DNA from: Cucumis sativus
Taxonomy: Eukaryota; Streptophyta; Magnoliopsida; Cucurbitales; Cucurbitaceae
Direction: 5' to 3'
NCBI RefSeq assembly: GCF_000004075.3
Contig: NC_026660.2
Span: forward strand, 28,213,498-28,277,497
DNA length: 64,000 nucleotides
A program made the translations under genes and the position numbers. This document shows positions 10,588-23,300 of the stretch, one piece after another. Positions within the stretch are counted from its first letter, which is position 1, and the number at the start of each line of letters is the position of its first letter. The notes beneath the pieces are model-generated. The model had not been told where the DNA came from. It did no database searches and saw nothing but the letters and a program-made list of their open reading frames with translations.

Positions 10588-12945
10588 CTGCAGCGGCTGT
10601 GGAAAAGATTAAAAGTACAAAAGAATAGATAATTAGTCGTTATTTATTTTAGGGTTTGAGAGTCGCACAGAAGTATGAGGCAATGAAGTTTGTCACGGTG
10701 CAAGAACATTCATTATCAACACCAAACATCATAGCAAACCATGTATCTTCTCTTAAAAATTATTTCAAACCATTAACTTTTATTAAGGAAAATATATTTG
10801 CATCGCAACTATTTTAAATTGAATATGTCCAACAACCAAAAATACCTACAGTCAATAGAGAAACACATTGAAGAAACGTTCTGAATGTTAACATCACTAT
10901 AAATCAACTTCATCACTTTCATATAAAAGACAGTTTACAATTACTTAAAGCTTAAAGATTTTAGAAGTTGTGTCAAAGTCACTGCCACTTGGTCCAGTCA
11001 ACTTTCTTTTTAACCATATGTCCAGCTAATAAATAAGAAAATATTCCACTTATTCAAAGGGATAGGAAAAATATAGGAATACTTAAACTTTCAAAATAAG
11101 GCAACCAGAGCATATCTTTGTGGTTAAGGTATATATAATATACCCTGATAAAAAAGTTTGGAGTTTCGAGACTTCCACCTCACGTGTTGAACTCCAAAAA
11201 AATCAGAACCACTACAAGGAAATTAAAAATGTTAACCATCAAGGATGGTTAAGTAACAATGCCTACAACTACAATAAACAAGAGACAGAAAAAGGAAAAC
11301 AGAAACCATAATTAGGATAACAAAAATGGAGAGTGGGTGGGACCAAGAAGGTGAAACTTCTTAGAACCGAAAGACTGTTGTATAACCTTTGGAACATATC
11401 CTATCAAAGTAAGGTTGTACTAAAAGTGTGAAACTTCCGTATTGATCTTTGCCTTTTTACTTTGGTTTCTTTTTTGTGTCATATCTTACTCCCTTTATGG
11501 TCATACAATCAGTGACTCTGTACTTTCACTCTTGTGCTACTTATATCTCTCATTCAAAAGACAATTCTGGTACGCAATAAATCCCACGGAACTCACCTAC
11601 CGTACAAGTCTTTCCTTCTGATCCATCTTACCGCTTTCTCTTCTTCTAGCAACAAAATCCTCAACAAGCATTATCTTCTCTTTTACTCATTCTTGGATTG
11701 TGAAGAAAGAAAAATCAACTAAGATGGAAGTGTGACAGAATCCTATCTCACGAATGGTATGCCTAGATGGGAGGCAAGGGGCAGTAGTTTGTCAACTTTT
11801 CATGGTATATAAACAATCATAAATGCAAGTCTCAGGCATTTGATTTCTAAAATGTTCCTAACGTTGTTATCTATCCAAAAAAAATGAGAAGTTGTGCTAC
11901 CATCCGTAAGATGGTATATAAACAATCTTGTGCTACTTCTTCTAGCAACAAAGTCCTCACGTGTGGATTCAACACACAAACAAACAAAAAAAGAAAGCAT
12001 CCAACACAAAATCCATTAATAAATCCCACACGACAAAGATACAAACTACATCAGAATGCAGTCCTGAATCCACAAGCCCACAATTCGAGTTCGGCATAAG
12101 CTATACAAAGAGAATTAGAAACATTACAAAAGATCAAGTCCACTTTTCACACCGATCTTTTGCAAGAACTCAAGACTTCCAATAGAGAAGGGAGGGAATT
12201 AAAACACTGATATCATACCAATTACCAATTAATGGAAGTACAGAACAAAAGAGAGAAAGACATAAAAAACTCAGCAGGGTTAATCTCAATTAAAACACAG
12301 ATGAAAAATATAGTCATCAAAACAATCAATAAAGAACATCCGATAACAGAATCTTATTAAAACGATCCCCAAAACAAAATTATAAGTAATTGCTCGGTTA
12401 ACTTAGATTCTAATTCAAAAGAGCTCATAGTAATAACACACACACACACACATATATATGGCAACTCGTTCCCCCAAAATTTGATCATTTTTTAAAACAC
12501 TTGAGCTGCGAAATACCAGGCGATGATAAAGAAAACGTAATGATTAGAAGACCAAAAACTAAAAACCAGAAAACCGTAGAAATCTAAACCGACGATGCCC
12601 TAAGCATAGGAAGTACATTAGACGTTTAACCCTGAACCCCACGCCAGGCATAGGGGTCGGATTGAAGCGGGGAAACCCACAAAGTGAATCAAAATACATC
12701 AAGGCATTAAACCTATAAAATAAATGCGCTGCTTCTAATATAATTCGAAATCGAAAGAAATACGAACAAACCAATCAAACAGCTCATGCCACTACGTTAA
12801 ATCCTACCCAAATTTAAGAGTAAACCCGCGGGGGAAAAAACGAACAATAAAGAAATTCGATCCCACCTCTAAGAGATAGCGATTAGCCCGTTCAGGAGTG
12901 AAAGACCCAGAAAGGTAATCGGCAAGTGAGATTGAAAAGAGGGAC
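10588..12945 (-). other. Long leader intron of the coiled-coil gene
   Basis: The boundaries are inferred from the AAG/GTCC donor at 12946/12945 and an AG acceptor at 10588-10589. Inside there is no convincing coding sequence. Short direct repeats are present: ttctagcaacaaa at about 11644 and 11938, and ggtatataaacaatc at about 11804 and 11912. A CA/TA microsatellite lies at 12437-12457. Confidence 0.55.
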
Positions 12946-13164
12946 CTTAAATCTTTACAAGAGGGAAACAGTACTGGAGAGTAGCAAACTTGTGGTTAGA
13001 GATGAAATTGAGAAAGGGTTAGAATGGCTGAAGCCGTCGGAAGATGGCCATAGACGACCGTCGACGATGAATTTCCCCAACAAAGTTGTCGACCGAAGTG
13101 GCGTAGAAATTCAGAGATAAAAGAGACTTGAGAAAGGAAAATGGCACGTTTTCGGGAGAAATTA
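12737..13164 (-). promoter_or_regulatory. Proposed promoter and leader exon of the coiled-coil gene
   Basis: This is the partner of the duplicated segment at 9332-9756. The donor AAG/GTCC at 12946 and the conserved stretch up to about 13160 mark the likely first exon and core promoter. The transcription start is not visible. Confidence 0.55.
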
Positions 13165-14938
13165 TTGATTTTTGCCACAATGTGGCGGGCAATTCTTACG
13201 TACAAGGGAGAAACGCGTCTTATTTATACTTGGTAGTTATCAAGCGATTGCCTTTTACTTTAATTACAAATTTGTCCCTACAATGTAAATATATCATTTC
13301 GGTTACATAAAACCTCATAAATGGACTGTGATTTTGATTAGGTAGTTCTTAAGTTTTATCAAATTATATAGAATAAATTCTTGACAATAAATCACCTTGA
13401 CTCAATCTTAGTTTTTTATAGTAAATATATAATTTAACTATATATTTATTTAATAACTTACGAGTTTTTTCTATGTATTTATATTTTATTAAGGCAATAG
13501 ATGTTTTATGTAATTTTGAACATAATAACGTGGTTGACGTAGGGTAATAAAATTACATTAATGGTTTTTCTTCAACAGGAAAAGGGTAAGAGAAATCACA
13601 TTCTTATACTGATTTTTATTTTAATTTCATCTATATAAATTTCAATATTTATACCTTTTCATATCAATTATTTTTTATTAAATATAAGCTTTCCATTCTA
13701 GGATTTATAAATTGAAAACAAAACCAACAAACATAATAACTAAATTGAAATGAAACTCAAATCTTAAATATTACTTTTAGATTCAAAATTTAAGATTAAC
13801 GCTTGTATCTTTTCCGTAAAACTATTAGAGTCTCAACGTGATACTTTAATTTATGATCATGGCGTAAGTTGTATGTTTAATTACTAGAACGATTAATCAA
13901 TATTTGAAATTTTTGTATGGATGACTTATAATTACAAAAAGTTGCGTTAAAAAAAAAAAAAGACTTCGATACTTATACCATTCACGGTCAATATGGTCGC
14001 TAAAATATATGTAAGGGCTTAACACTCCTACTAATTATTGCACCTTCCTCCCCTTCTTCTTCTCGTTTCTCCTTAGACTGAAAAATAGACATATATGTTG
14101 TGTTGGATTTCTCTTGACTGGATGGAAGCTATGGACAAGATATTCAATTCAATTCATGACTGTAACTTTGATTTTTTAATAACACGAACATTTGCGTAGG
14201 AGAAGAGTGATTGGATCTGAAGGGAGTGAGAGGAGAGACGACACCATAGTTGGTGTGAGGCACAGTGATGTCGTCGGGTAGAGTATTGGAAGGGCGGATG
14301 CTACGAGCCTTTTCTCACATGATCATTGTGGTGTGACAACGAAAGGAAATGGAGAAGGAGAGTGGTGGAGGAGAGCAAACTAATACTAAAAAGGAAAGAC
14401 TTGCCAAAAACTGTCGAACAAAAAGATGTGAAGAAGTGACAGGAAGAATTAGAACGAAGAAACGAGTGGAAAGGAACGAAAGTTCATGGAAGCGTATGGC
14501 AGTCGCACATTTTTTTGTAAACAAATCGATCCTTTCACGTGTGAGTAACATTCTCAAAAGATTACTTTTCTGGTGGTTATTTTTTTCGAGTCATTCCTAC
14601 AAATTTTCCTCTAGAAAACTCCATTGAAGGTACCAAAGTAATTACTGAGTGAATAATAGCAAAACAAACAATAAAATTAAATTATGTTAAGAGCCCAAAG
14701 CCTTATCTGCTTGTCTTCTTCTTCTTCTTCGAGCTCATCTACCATTCTCGAGGTTCAGGCGAGGAATTCTCGAGTTGTTCCTTCGAATTGATTCCGGTTC
14801 TGAACAATCTAATCATGGCAATGCATTCCCATTGAGCAAACCAGCTAGTACATAGCAGGTATTGTTCGTTTAGGAAAAAATTAAGCTTTAAGCTCGCCAT
14901 CGATTCTCCGAGCCCACTCGCCTCTCTCGCCTCTCGGG
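13165..14938. other. Divergent intergenic region
   Basis: The spacer separates the coiled-coil gene (minus) from the phosphatase gene (plus) and must hold both promoters. A cacgtg G-box core lies near 14537, about 400 bases before the phosphatase start. The short ORFs at 14315-14627 are purine-rich and overlap on both strands, with no recognisable product. Nothing else is supported. Confidence 0.6.
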
Positions 14939-17817
14939 TTGAATCGAACACGTATCATGAACGCTTCATTTTGCTGTAATAACATTCAACAACATCCACA
15001 ACTCTTTAAAGTTCAACACCCAAGCTCCTCCCTGAGGGGAAGAAACCCTATTCAATGGTCATCTGCTGTTATTCAGACGGCGGAGAGCGAAGTGGCAACT
15101 GAGGAAGCTGCGTCCCAATCGGAATCTGTTGCTCGTCGCCTTATTCTGCTTCGTCATGCTAGGAGTTCACGGCAAAAACTGTCAGTGCGAGGTGACATTC
15201 TAAAATTTATCAGATTATTGAACTGTCTACCTAGCTATGAACACCTTGCATCATCTCATACTCTTTTCATTGTGCAATTTCACCCGTCCTGTCATGGTTA
15301 CATATGAATTTCGTTTGTTCTCCTTAATTATTGTTCTCTAGATCATGATCGCCCCTTGAGTAAAGATGGAAAAGTTGATGCTATTAAAATTGCTCATAAA
15401 CTCCAAGAATTGAGTTGGATCCCTGAACTTATTTTATCCAGGTTAGGTCTTTCTTCAACTGATTATACACTTTCACGATGTATTTTTCTCTCCCTCATTC
15501 GAACGACCCTGTTTGAACTTAGAATGCCCTGCAATGCATGATTATAGGTATGATAATTTATTTTCCTGTAGCTTTTCATATTTCCATTAATCCTTTCTTT
15601 GTATTGAAGTAGAGCATCCAAGACAAAATTTAAAGAATCTAACTCTATACCGTTTGCATTTGGACTTGGATTTACTGGAGCAGTGATGCCAAGCGAACCA
15701 GAGAAACACTTAAGCTAATGCAGGAGCAAGTTAGTGGTTTTTTGGAAGCAGAGGTTCATTTCATTTCCAGTTTTTATTCTATCGCTGCCATGGATGGTCA
15801 GACTGCGGATCACCTTCAGCAGGTTATCTGTAACTATTCAAGGAATGAGATAGTTACAGTCATGTAAGTGTTACTGATTCTATATTCAATAGAAAAGAAG
15901 CAAGTAGGCCAAATTGAGCTTAGCTCCAAGGGTAATTGGCTTGTCTCCTTTTCGATAGGTTGGAGGTTGGATCTTCCATCCCTTCAGTTATTGTACAGAA
16001 AAGAACGGAAAAGAAAAAGAGCAAGTAGAAAGGGAGAAGGGGAACTGTTGTCACTGTCATCCTTAATTTTGAGTTTGTTTTGCTAATACATAATTTTCTA
16101 ATAGGTTAGGTCACAGAATGTTTTCTATACTTGTTGTTATTGTATAGACTATTCAATACTGCATTTTTAGTCTTCTCTCATGTCAGCACTCCTTCATTTT
16201 AAGAATGAAATTTAGCGTAGAAATCTTCCAACAAAATCAATATTTTTTGTTCAAACCTCCAAAAAAACATGTGTCGTGGTTTCTAACAAGGAATAATGAA
16301 ATAATAGGGGAAATAGTAAGACAACAATGATTTTTATGCAGGTGTATGGGACATAATAAAGGGTGGGAAGAGGCAGCCTCAATGTTCAGTGGTTCCTCCA
16401 TAAAACTGAAGACATGTAATGCTGCTTTGCTTGAGGCTTCAGGAAAATCATGGGATGAGGTTAGACCTTAATGCTTCTGTTCGATATCATTGGTTTGAAT
16501 GAGAACATTTGTCTGGCTGGATGGGCATGCATCATGATTGTACACCTACATACAGTGTGAACTTAAATGCTCTTTGTTGAGGCTTCACATTAATTTCCCT
16601 CAGTTAACCTCGAGGAAAACTGGCCACCCTTTTTTCAAAAGAAAACAATTTGGATACTTACATTTTCTTATAAAAAATAAAACTTCCTCTTTACTTTAGG
16701 TAGATTTGGGGACACGGCATCTTCACTGGATTAAATGAATACTACATGAAACTATTTGGAAAATGCATATTCACACATAACACAATAACAACCTTTGCTG
16801 TTATATCCTCAGTTACAGAATTTCAATTGGTTAGAATCAAACTAAACTGATTTAATCTGAGAGATATTCCTTCAGATGCTGAAGTTAAGACAGCCCCAAC
16901 TCCCTATGGCAGGGTCGGGTTTGTAATGGAGATCAAATTTAACACCTGTTTTCCTGTGATCATATGTGATATGGTGGGTTGATGCTGACCCCATGAGGAA
17001 TATTAGATTGGATCATACTTCTTTGGTAAGGTTCAACTAGGTGGTAATCATGAAGTTAAGTAAACAAATGGTATGGTAAAAACTGAAAAGATGTGATCCC
17101 CAATTTCAGGAGCTTTAGTTTTTTGGTACACTTGGATGCCCTGGGTTGTAGGGAATGAGGGGAAGACAATCTAGATAGGTCCTGGGTAAGGACCACAATG
17201 TTATGGTCTGTTCATGTTCAAGGTCTATTAAAACTCGCATATTTACTTATACTGTTTAAGATGACAAAAGGCATCCCCTATTTATTGCTTGCCCTTTTCT
17301 TTTTTTTCCTTTTTCCAAAGATAGTCACATCAAATTGTTTTTAGGACCTCACAATGTTTATAAGTTACATGGAATACTACTTTGTTCATTGATGATTGGT
17401 TTTGAGATAAACTTACCTGTTATCAAATATGATATCAGACCCATAAGTTCACAGTAGATATTCTGACTAAAAAGGGAAAAAACAAAGAGATCTAATTCAA
17501 GAATCTGAACAAAAAAGATCACAATCAAGATGGGTATGTTGAGGATCTTCAATAGGTATTCCGTTCACGTGGACTACACTACTCATTGTCGATTAATTTT
17601 GAGATGAAACTTTATGTTATTTAATATTTTTCTCTTTCACGTCATCTAATCCAATACGGTAATATCTGTAGATGCTTTCTCTATGATTGCAAGTAAATCT
17701 TGAAACTTCTGCTCTTACTGATGTTTTCCTTGTGATGTACATATTCAGGCATTTGCTTTGGCGGGACTAGGTGGATGGAAGCTTCATGGCATAGTAAAAC
17801 CAAATAGTAGATCGTAG
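14939..17817 (+). CDS. SixA-like histidine phosphatase (phosphoglycerate mutase superfamily)
   Basis: The five exons are 14939-15191, 15342-15441, 15684-15863, 16342-16459 and 17749-17817, together 239 residues. The histidine phosphatase core starts at about residue 67 with RLILLRHARSS; His73 would be the phosphorylated residue. Further family blocks are HDRPLSKDGK, SDAKRTRETLKLMQEQV, HFISSFYSIAAMDGQTADHL, MCMGHNKGWEEA (second catalytic His182) and FALAGLGGWKLHGIVKP. The first 65 residues are hydroxylated and poor in acid at the start, which would suit a plastid or mitochondrial transit peptide. A second ATG at 14957 is an alternative start. The substrate is unknown: bacterial SixA removes phosphate from histidine phosphotransfer proteins, but this cannot be carried over to plants on sequence alone. 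Confidence 0.88.
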
Positions 17818-18466
17818 AACATTTTATAGTTTTCTAGAAAAGTTTAGCAAATTATAGTAACCACTTGTAGTACTCGAATTCACCCTTAGAATGCTCATTT
17901 ATCTATATATGATAACTTCAATGAAATTTCGACTTCTTGTCTTTTAAATTTCTGCCATTTAAATGTTTTTGCTTATTCTTATTCATTGGTATTTGACTAT
18001 CTGTCAACAATTTTGAAAATTTTAAAATTCGTTTAATCGTGTTTAAAATTATTTGAAAAATATCATACTTAATCATTAAAAATAAACTTAATATTTAATA
18101 TTATATTTTTAGTTATTTTAGAATCACCCTAAGAACAGTGTAGGATGATTTTCTTAAATATTTCAAAAGTGTTTTTTACTAAATGGTAACAAATAAGTGG
18201 AATAGTTTAATGCCCTAAGGTTTAGGCTATACCATCAATTATCTACCAATAGTTTAACATTTAATATTACACTCTTACATAATCTTTTTATACCATCAAA
18301 TTTATTTTGAATCACAATTAAAAATCATGTTTGAATGCAAATATTGAAAAACGAAAAATGACAAAAAGTGATTTCAATTTAGTATTTTCGTGAACTTGAG
18401 CTGTATCGAATCAATAATTTAATAGTTCACGTAATTGCTTGGTAAGAAGAGTTGAGGTGTACTTTT

Positions 18467-18512
<46 letters not shown>

Positions 18513-20371
18513 AAAATGGCTATTTTCATAATTTATATTTCATAATAATCCCCACCATATCACATTTTGACAAACAAAGTCAGAGACAAAGCTGCAATTT
18601 GCACCCATTAATTTAAGTCCTGTAAAAAGTACAATAAAGTTTTTACTTTATCCCTTTAATTTCTCATTTTTCTGTCTCCCACACTCCTTTTTTTTAAAGT
18701 TACAATTAAAAAGTATGTTAATTACCAAAATTTCAACTGACAAATGACACCTTCTTTGAATTTTTTTTTTCTTTTTTAAAATCATGTGATGTACGAATAT
18801 TTCGAATTTTGATTAATTCGGAAAAACGATCTTATTATCTATGCATATTCTTAAAAGCAATTTATTTAATTCCTTTTTTTTTTTAAAGTACCACAATGGT
18901 TTTTTTCTTTTTCCTTTCCATTTTATTGCTATAGTATTATGTATTCAAAATGAAAAAGTCTACCCAGATTATTTGCTTTAAACATAAGTTATTAGATTTA
19001 TGATCAATTTGGAAGCTGACTTTTATTTACTAGAAAATAAGTGCAAAAGTCAAGTGTTATCTCTTTAAACTTCAAATAATAATAATAATAATAATTGCAA
19101 TAGTAATAACAATAATAATCACTAGAATATTTTTAGTAATTTGATCCTAGGTTTAAATTAGTAAATAAGATTAAATTATTAATTAATACACATTGTTATA
19201 GACTTACAAGTGGTGTAGGTCAATTCACTTACCCAAAATATCAATTTATATGTTTACAATTAGAGGAGGGTGGTAAAAGATGGAAGTGTTAAAAATTTAT
19301 AAAAATATAGTAAATTTTATATTATATCTATAATATTTTGATTCAGTATGTTATGTTAATTTATATTGAATTATTTGACAATGTATCTAGAGGTAAGTTA
19401 TTATTATTTTTTTATGCATGGTAAAAATTAATTAAAGTTATTTAAAATATTGATTAAAAGTGGAGTAAGAGATTAAAAAGGATGAATGTTGAATAAAAGA
19501 ATGTAGTAAATAGTAAATAAAGTTTGGAGGATTTTTAGATAATATTTATGGTGCAGCTGGGAATGATAATTACAATGTTGTATAATGTTTGCCTTAAACA
19601 GCCATTGAATTTATAGTTTAAAAAGTTATAGAAGGAAATAGGCAATAAGAGAGTGAGTAGATATCAACATTATTATTTATAGAAGTACTTGCAACTTTGC
19701 ATCTAAAAGAATATCCACTTTGTTAAAGCTTAAAGGAGCTGCTTTAGGAAAATCCATGGCTTTCAGGTACACAACAGCAATGCACCAGCAAGATTTTGGA
19801 TAATTGTTTCCAAATAACATCCATTACTGAGACCAATTAAAGCATTTGAGTCAATAATCTCTCCCATTTCCCCCTCTTTCTGTAAACCGTACGATTATCG
19901 AGAAGACGAGCAAGTTTTTAACGTCACCTTCGGAATCACTACGAAGAGACTTTTCAATTCAATGATTGTAAAACTCTGGACGAGAAACAGCAGTGTCAAA
20001 GGAATTTTCACTACTTGGGGCCACCAACTGGATTGCCTCTGTTTGCTGCTGTTTTTGTAGCCGTATCTCTTGCTCTTTCCCTTCATTTCTGCCGATGACT
20101 CTGGATCTGGATATGCTTACTGCCAGGTAATGTGTTTCTGAGTTTTGTTCTTCCATTACGGAGTTTTGTTCTTATTACTGGCTTTTGCTATGATGGGCTG
20201 GGATCGATTTGAGAGTTTGTGGCATTTGTTGTGTTTTTGCAGATCGAGAAGTGGTTTTGGTGTTTGAGATGCTCGTGGAACTTTTGTTTTGGAGAATGGT
20301 GAACTGAAATTGTGACTTGGGATTTCTTTTCCTATGAGGCGGAGTAGCCGTCGAGGACTTTTGGAATCAAT
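17818..20371. other. Intergenic region and leader of the hydrolase gene
   Basis: The region is AT-rich and without coding sequence. It contains a 39-base AT microsatellite (18471-18509) and AAT runs near 19073-19120. From about 19740 the base composition becomes less AT-rich, and the stretch to 20371 probably holds the promoter and leader of the alpha/beta hydrolase, perhaps with a leader intron. The short ORFs on the minus strand at 19895-20156 are not believed. Confidence 0.6.
18471..18509. repeat. AT dinucleotide microsatellite
   Basis: The tract is about 19 perfect AT units in the spacer between the phosphatase and the hydrolase. Confidence 0.95.
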
Positions 20372-23300
20372 ATGATTGATCAGTTCATCAATTTTGTTAT
20401 TCGGCCGCCCAGGTTATTTTTCTGCTATGCTTACCAATCTCTTGAGCTACTGAGCTGTTTTATGGAGCTACAACATTATGTGGCCATAGTATAGCGTCAA
20501 ACGAAGTGATGATTATTATGCAGTTGAGATCTTGTTTGTTTTTTAGGTTTGTGAAGAGTGAAATCACTCAAATTAGTCTTTATATTGTACATTTTATTAC
20601 AATTTTTTTCCATACAGGGCGGATTATAACCCTGATCAATATTTATGGGAGAAAAGCTTTACTCTCGCGGGCAGAGCATACCAACGACAGGATTTGGAGG
20701 CAAGTAATTCTTCCGTAAATTTCCAGTTCTTTTATTTATTTAATTTTACTTATTCCTGCCTATTGAAGAATATCTATAATCCTTCTGTATTAACAAGTTT
20801 TTCCGATTCAGCTAAGAAATTCAAGAGGACATACCTTGCAATGCAGTCATTATTTGCCTTCATCTATTCCTGAAGACACCCCTCTGCCCTGTGTCATCTA
20901 TTGCCATGGTAACAGGTACTTACTCGTGAAAAAGATCTCCTGTTGGAAAAGGTTTTGGAGGATTTCTTTGTTCTATTGCTTTTCTTTAGTTTTTGGGCAT
21001 GGGTTTGACAAGTGACAACTGGTCTTATTTTTACTTTTTGTGGTGATTGCATATGATTCTGGACATTCTACACTGAGAATTCTTAACTTAGTTTCTTCTT
21101 GCCAATTATTCAGTGGATGTAGAGCAGATGCTAATGAGGCTGCTGTCATACTTCTTCCATCAAATATTACTGTTTTTACTCTTGATTTTTCGGGTTCAGG
21201 CTTATCTGATGGAGATTATGTCAGCCTTGGTTGGCATGAGGTATTTATCTGTTTACTATACATAGTGGTTTCAGTTAATTGAGGTTCTGAATCTGAAATA
21301 TTTTGAACTATGATTTCAATGATGGAAGAGAGATGACCTCAAGGTTGTGGTAACATACTTACGAAGCAACAAACATGTATCCCGTATAGGTCTCTGGGGA
21401 AGATCCATGGGTGCTGTAACTAGGTATGTTGAGTCATATGCTTTACCATGCTGTCATCAATATATTGTATGCCTTGATGTTTTCATTTGTCATGAAATTG
21501 ATCTTAGAGCGAGAGTATGAAGTGTACGTCCTTTTGGTGTATTGAGTTCAGTTTGTTCTCCGTGTCCTTCGTCTATTCTGTCCTCATCTTTTGACAGATG
21601 ATGTATTGATGCAATCATGCTAAATCACAATTTCGCACTTCTTAGCTGCCACGTACTAGATATGCGTAGAAATTCTGCAACTTCTCTCAAGTTAAATAAA
21701 ATTTATTTCCTGTAATATTGTTTGCTTTTAAAATGAAACCTTCAATTTATTCATTCTTCTCATAGTATAGATGAAGTTTGTTCCCACTAACGACCTTACA
21801 GATGGATCCTGCCGCCATAGTTTGTACCCACTAATATAGATGAAGTTTTCTGTAATATTTTTCATTTCTTTAGTTAGTGCTAAGACCCTTTTATTCCCTC
21901 TCTCGTTGCTTGTTTTTATTTGCCCTTGTACATCCTTTCATTTTTCTTGATGAAAGCTTGGTAAGTAAAATCAGCATTTTGGTGAAACAAATCACTATTC
22001 TTTTCTGGGAGGATGACGGTGTTGCTTTAAAACCAATGAATATACCCAATTGGCAAGAACTTCTGATATTACTGTGGTATAGTCGTATCGAAACGTGTCA
22101 GACTTGGGGAAACTTCCATGTCCCTGCTAATTAGGAGGCTAGGAAGACAGCCATTTGAACTCGAACTTCCATGAATTTTGTTTTATTACTGAATTTTGTT
22201 TCCTTGGTTAAAAGAAAAATGAAGATAGAAACCTTCTTTAGAACATCTATTTCTCTTATTTTTTGCGAAAAAAAGATGCTCAGTGAATGCTTAAAAATTT
22301 ATCGGTCTGGTTTCGTCCTCTTTTCCTTTTTATTTTTTTTTACTGGAATTTATGATATTTCAAAATTTTTAGGATGTATTCAATTACCTGAAACCTTCTG
22401 TGATACAATGCAGCCTTCTTTATGGAGCTGAAGATCCTTCCGTAGCTGGAATGGTGCTTGACAGTGCATTTTCTAACCTTTACAATCTAATGATGGAACT
22501 AGTTGATGTTTATAAGATCCGACTACCTAAATTCACGGTACAACCTCTACCTTATGCCACCTTTCACTGACTAGTTTAACCCATCTGCATATTTCATTGG
22601 ACGCTGCTAACTGTGTCACACTAATAACCATTGAGAACTACAATCCTATTGTTTAATACCTGATTTTGTTAGTAACTCAAAATATTGCAAATTAGTTTTG
22701 AGTTGGTGTAGTCAATTCCTTGGTTCTAGGAAATAGTTGAGGTTATTATTAGTTGTAGTCAAGTCTAATTGAGTTAGTGGGTTAGTTGCTAGCATTGTGT
22801 AATCTAATTTTAGACTTAAGATGTGTATTTATTTTGAGCATTTTTAAGTGAAATAAATATTTCCGATTTTCTCATTTCTCTATATAGCTTAAATATCAAC
22901 AGATTTCTTTCATAAACGATATATGTGTAACAAATTTGGGGAATTGAACTTTTTTATTTATTTTGAAAAAGTTGAAAACAATTTAATAGAAAGAAAAGGC
23001 TTGGAGAAAGGTGGTACCTGCTGTTTCAATTTGTGGTAGTTGATGTTAGCAGTTCCAGGTGGATCCATCATGGCCTTTTCTGTAATTACTCGACTGTCTA
23101 TATTAATTTGGACTGGGAGTGCTTCCTTTAGTCCATAGATAAGAGAGATATCTTGTTTGGATGGATGATGACATAATGCAAACTTGATATGCCAGGTAAA
23201 AATGGCTGTTCAATATATGCGGAGGGTAATTGAGAAGAGGGCGAAGTTTGATATCATGAATCTTAATTGCTTACAGGTTTGTCTGACCTATCATTATATT

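Noticed and set aside
12559-12774. Minus-strand ORF of 71 codons in the leader intron
   Set aside because: It has no coding character, and only its 5' end falls in the duplicated region, with the frame not shared by the other copy.
14315-14627. Overlapping ORFs on both strands before the phosphatase
   Set aside because: The ORFs come from a purine-rich tract in a promoter region; neither product resembles a protein.
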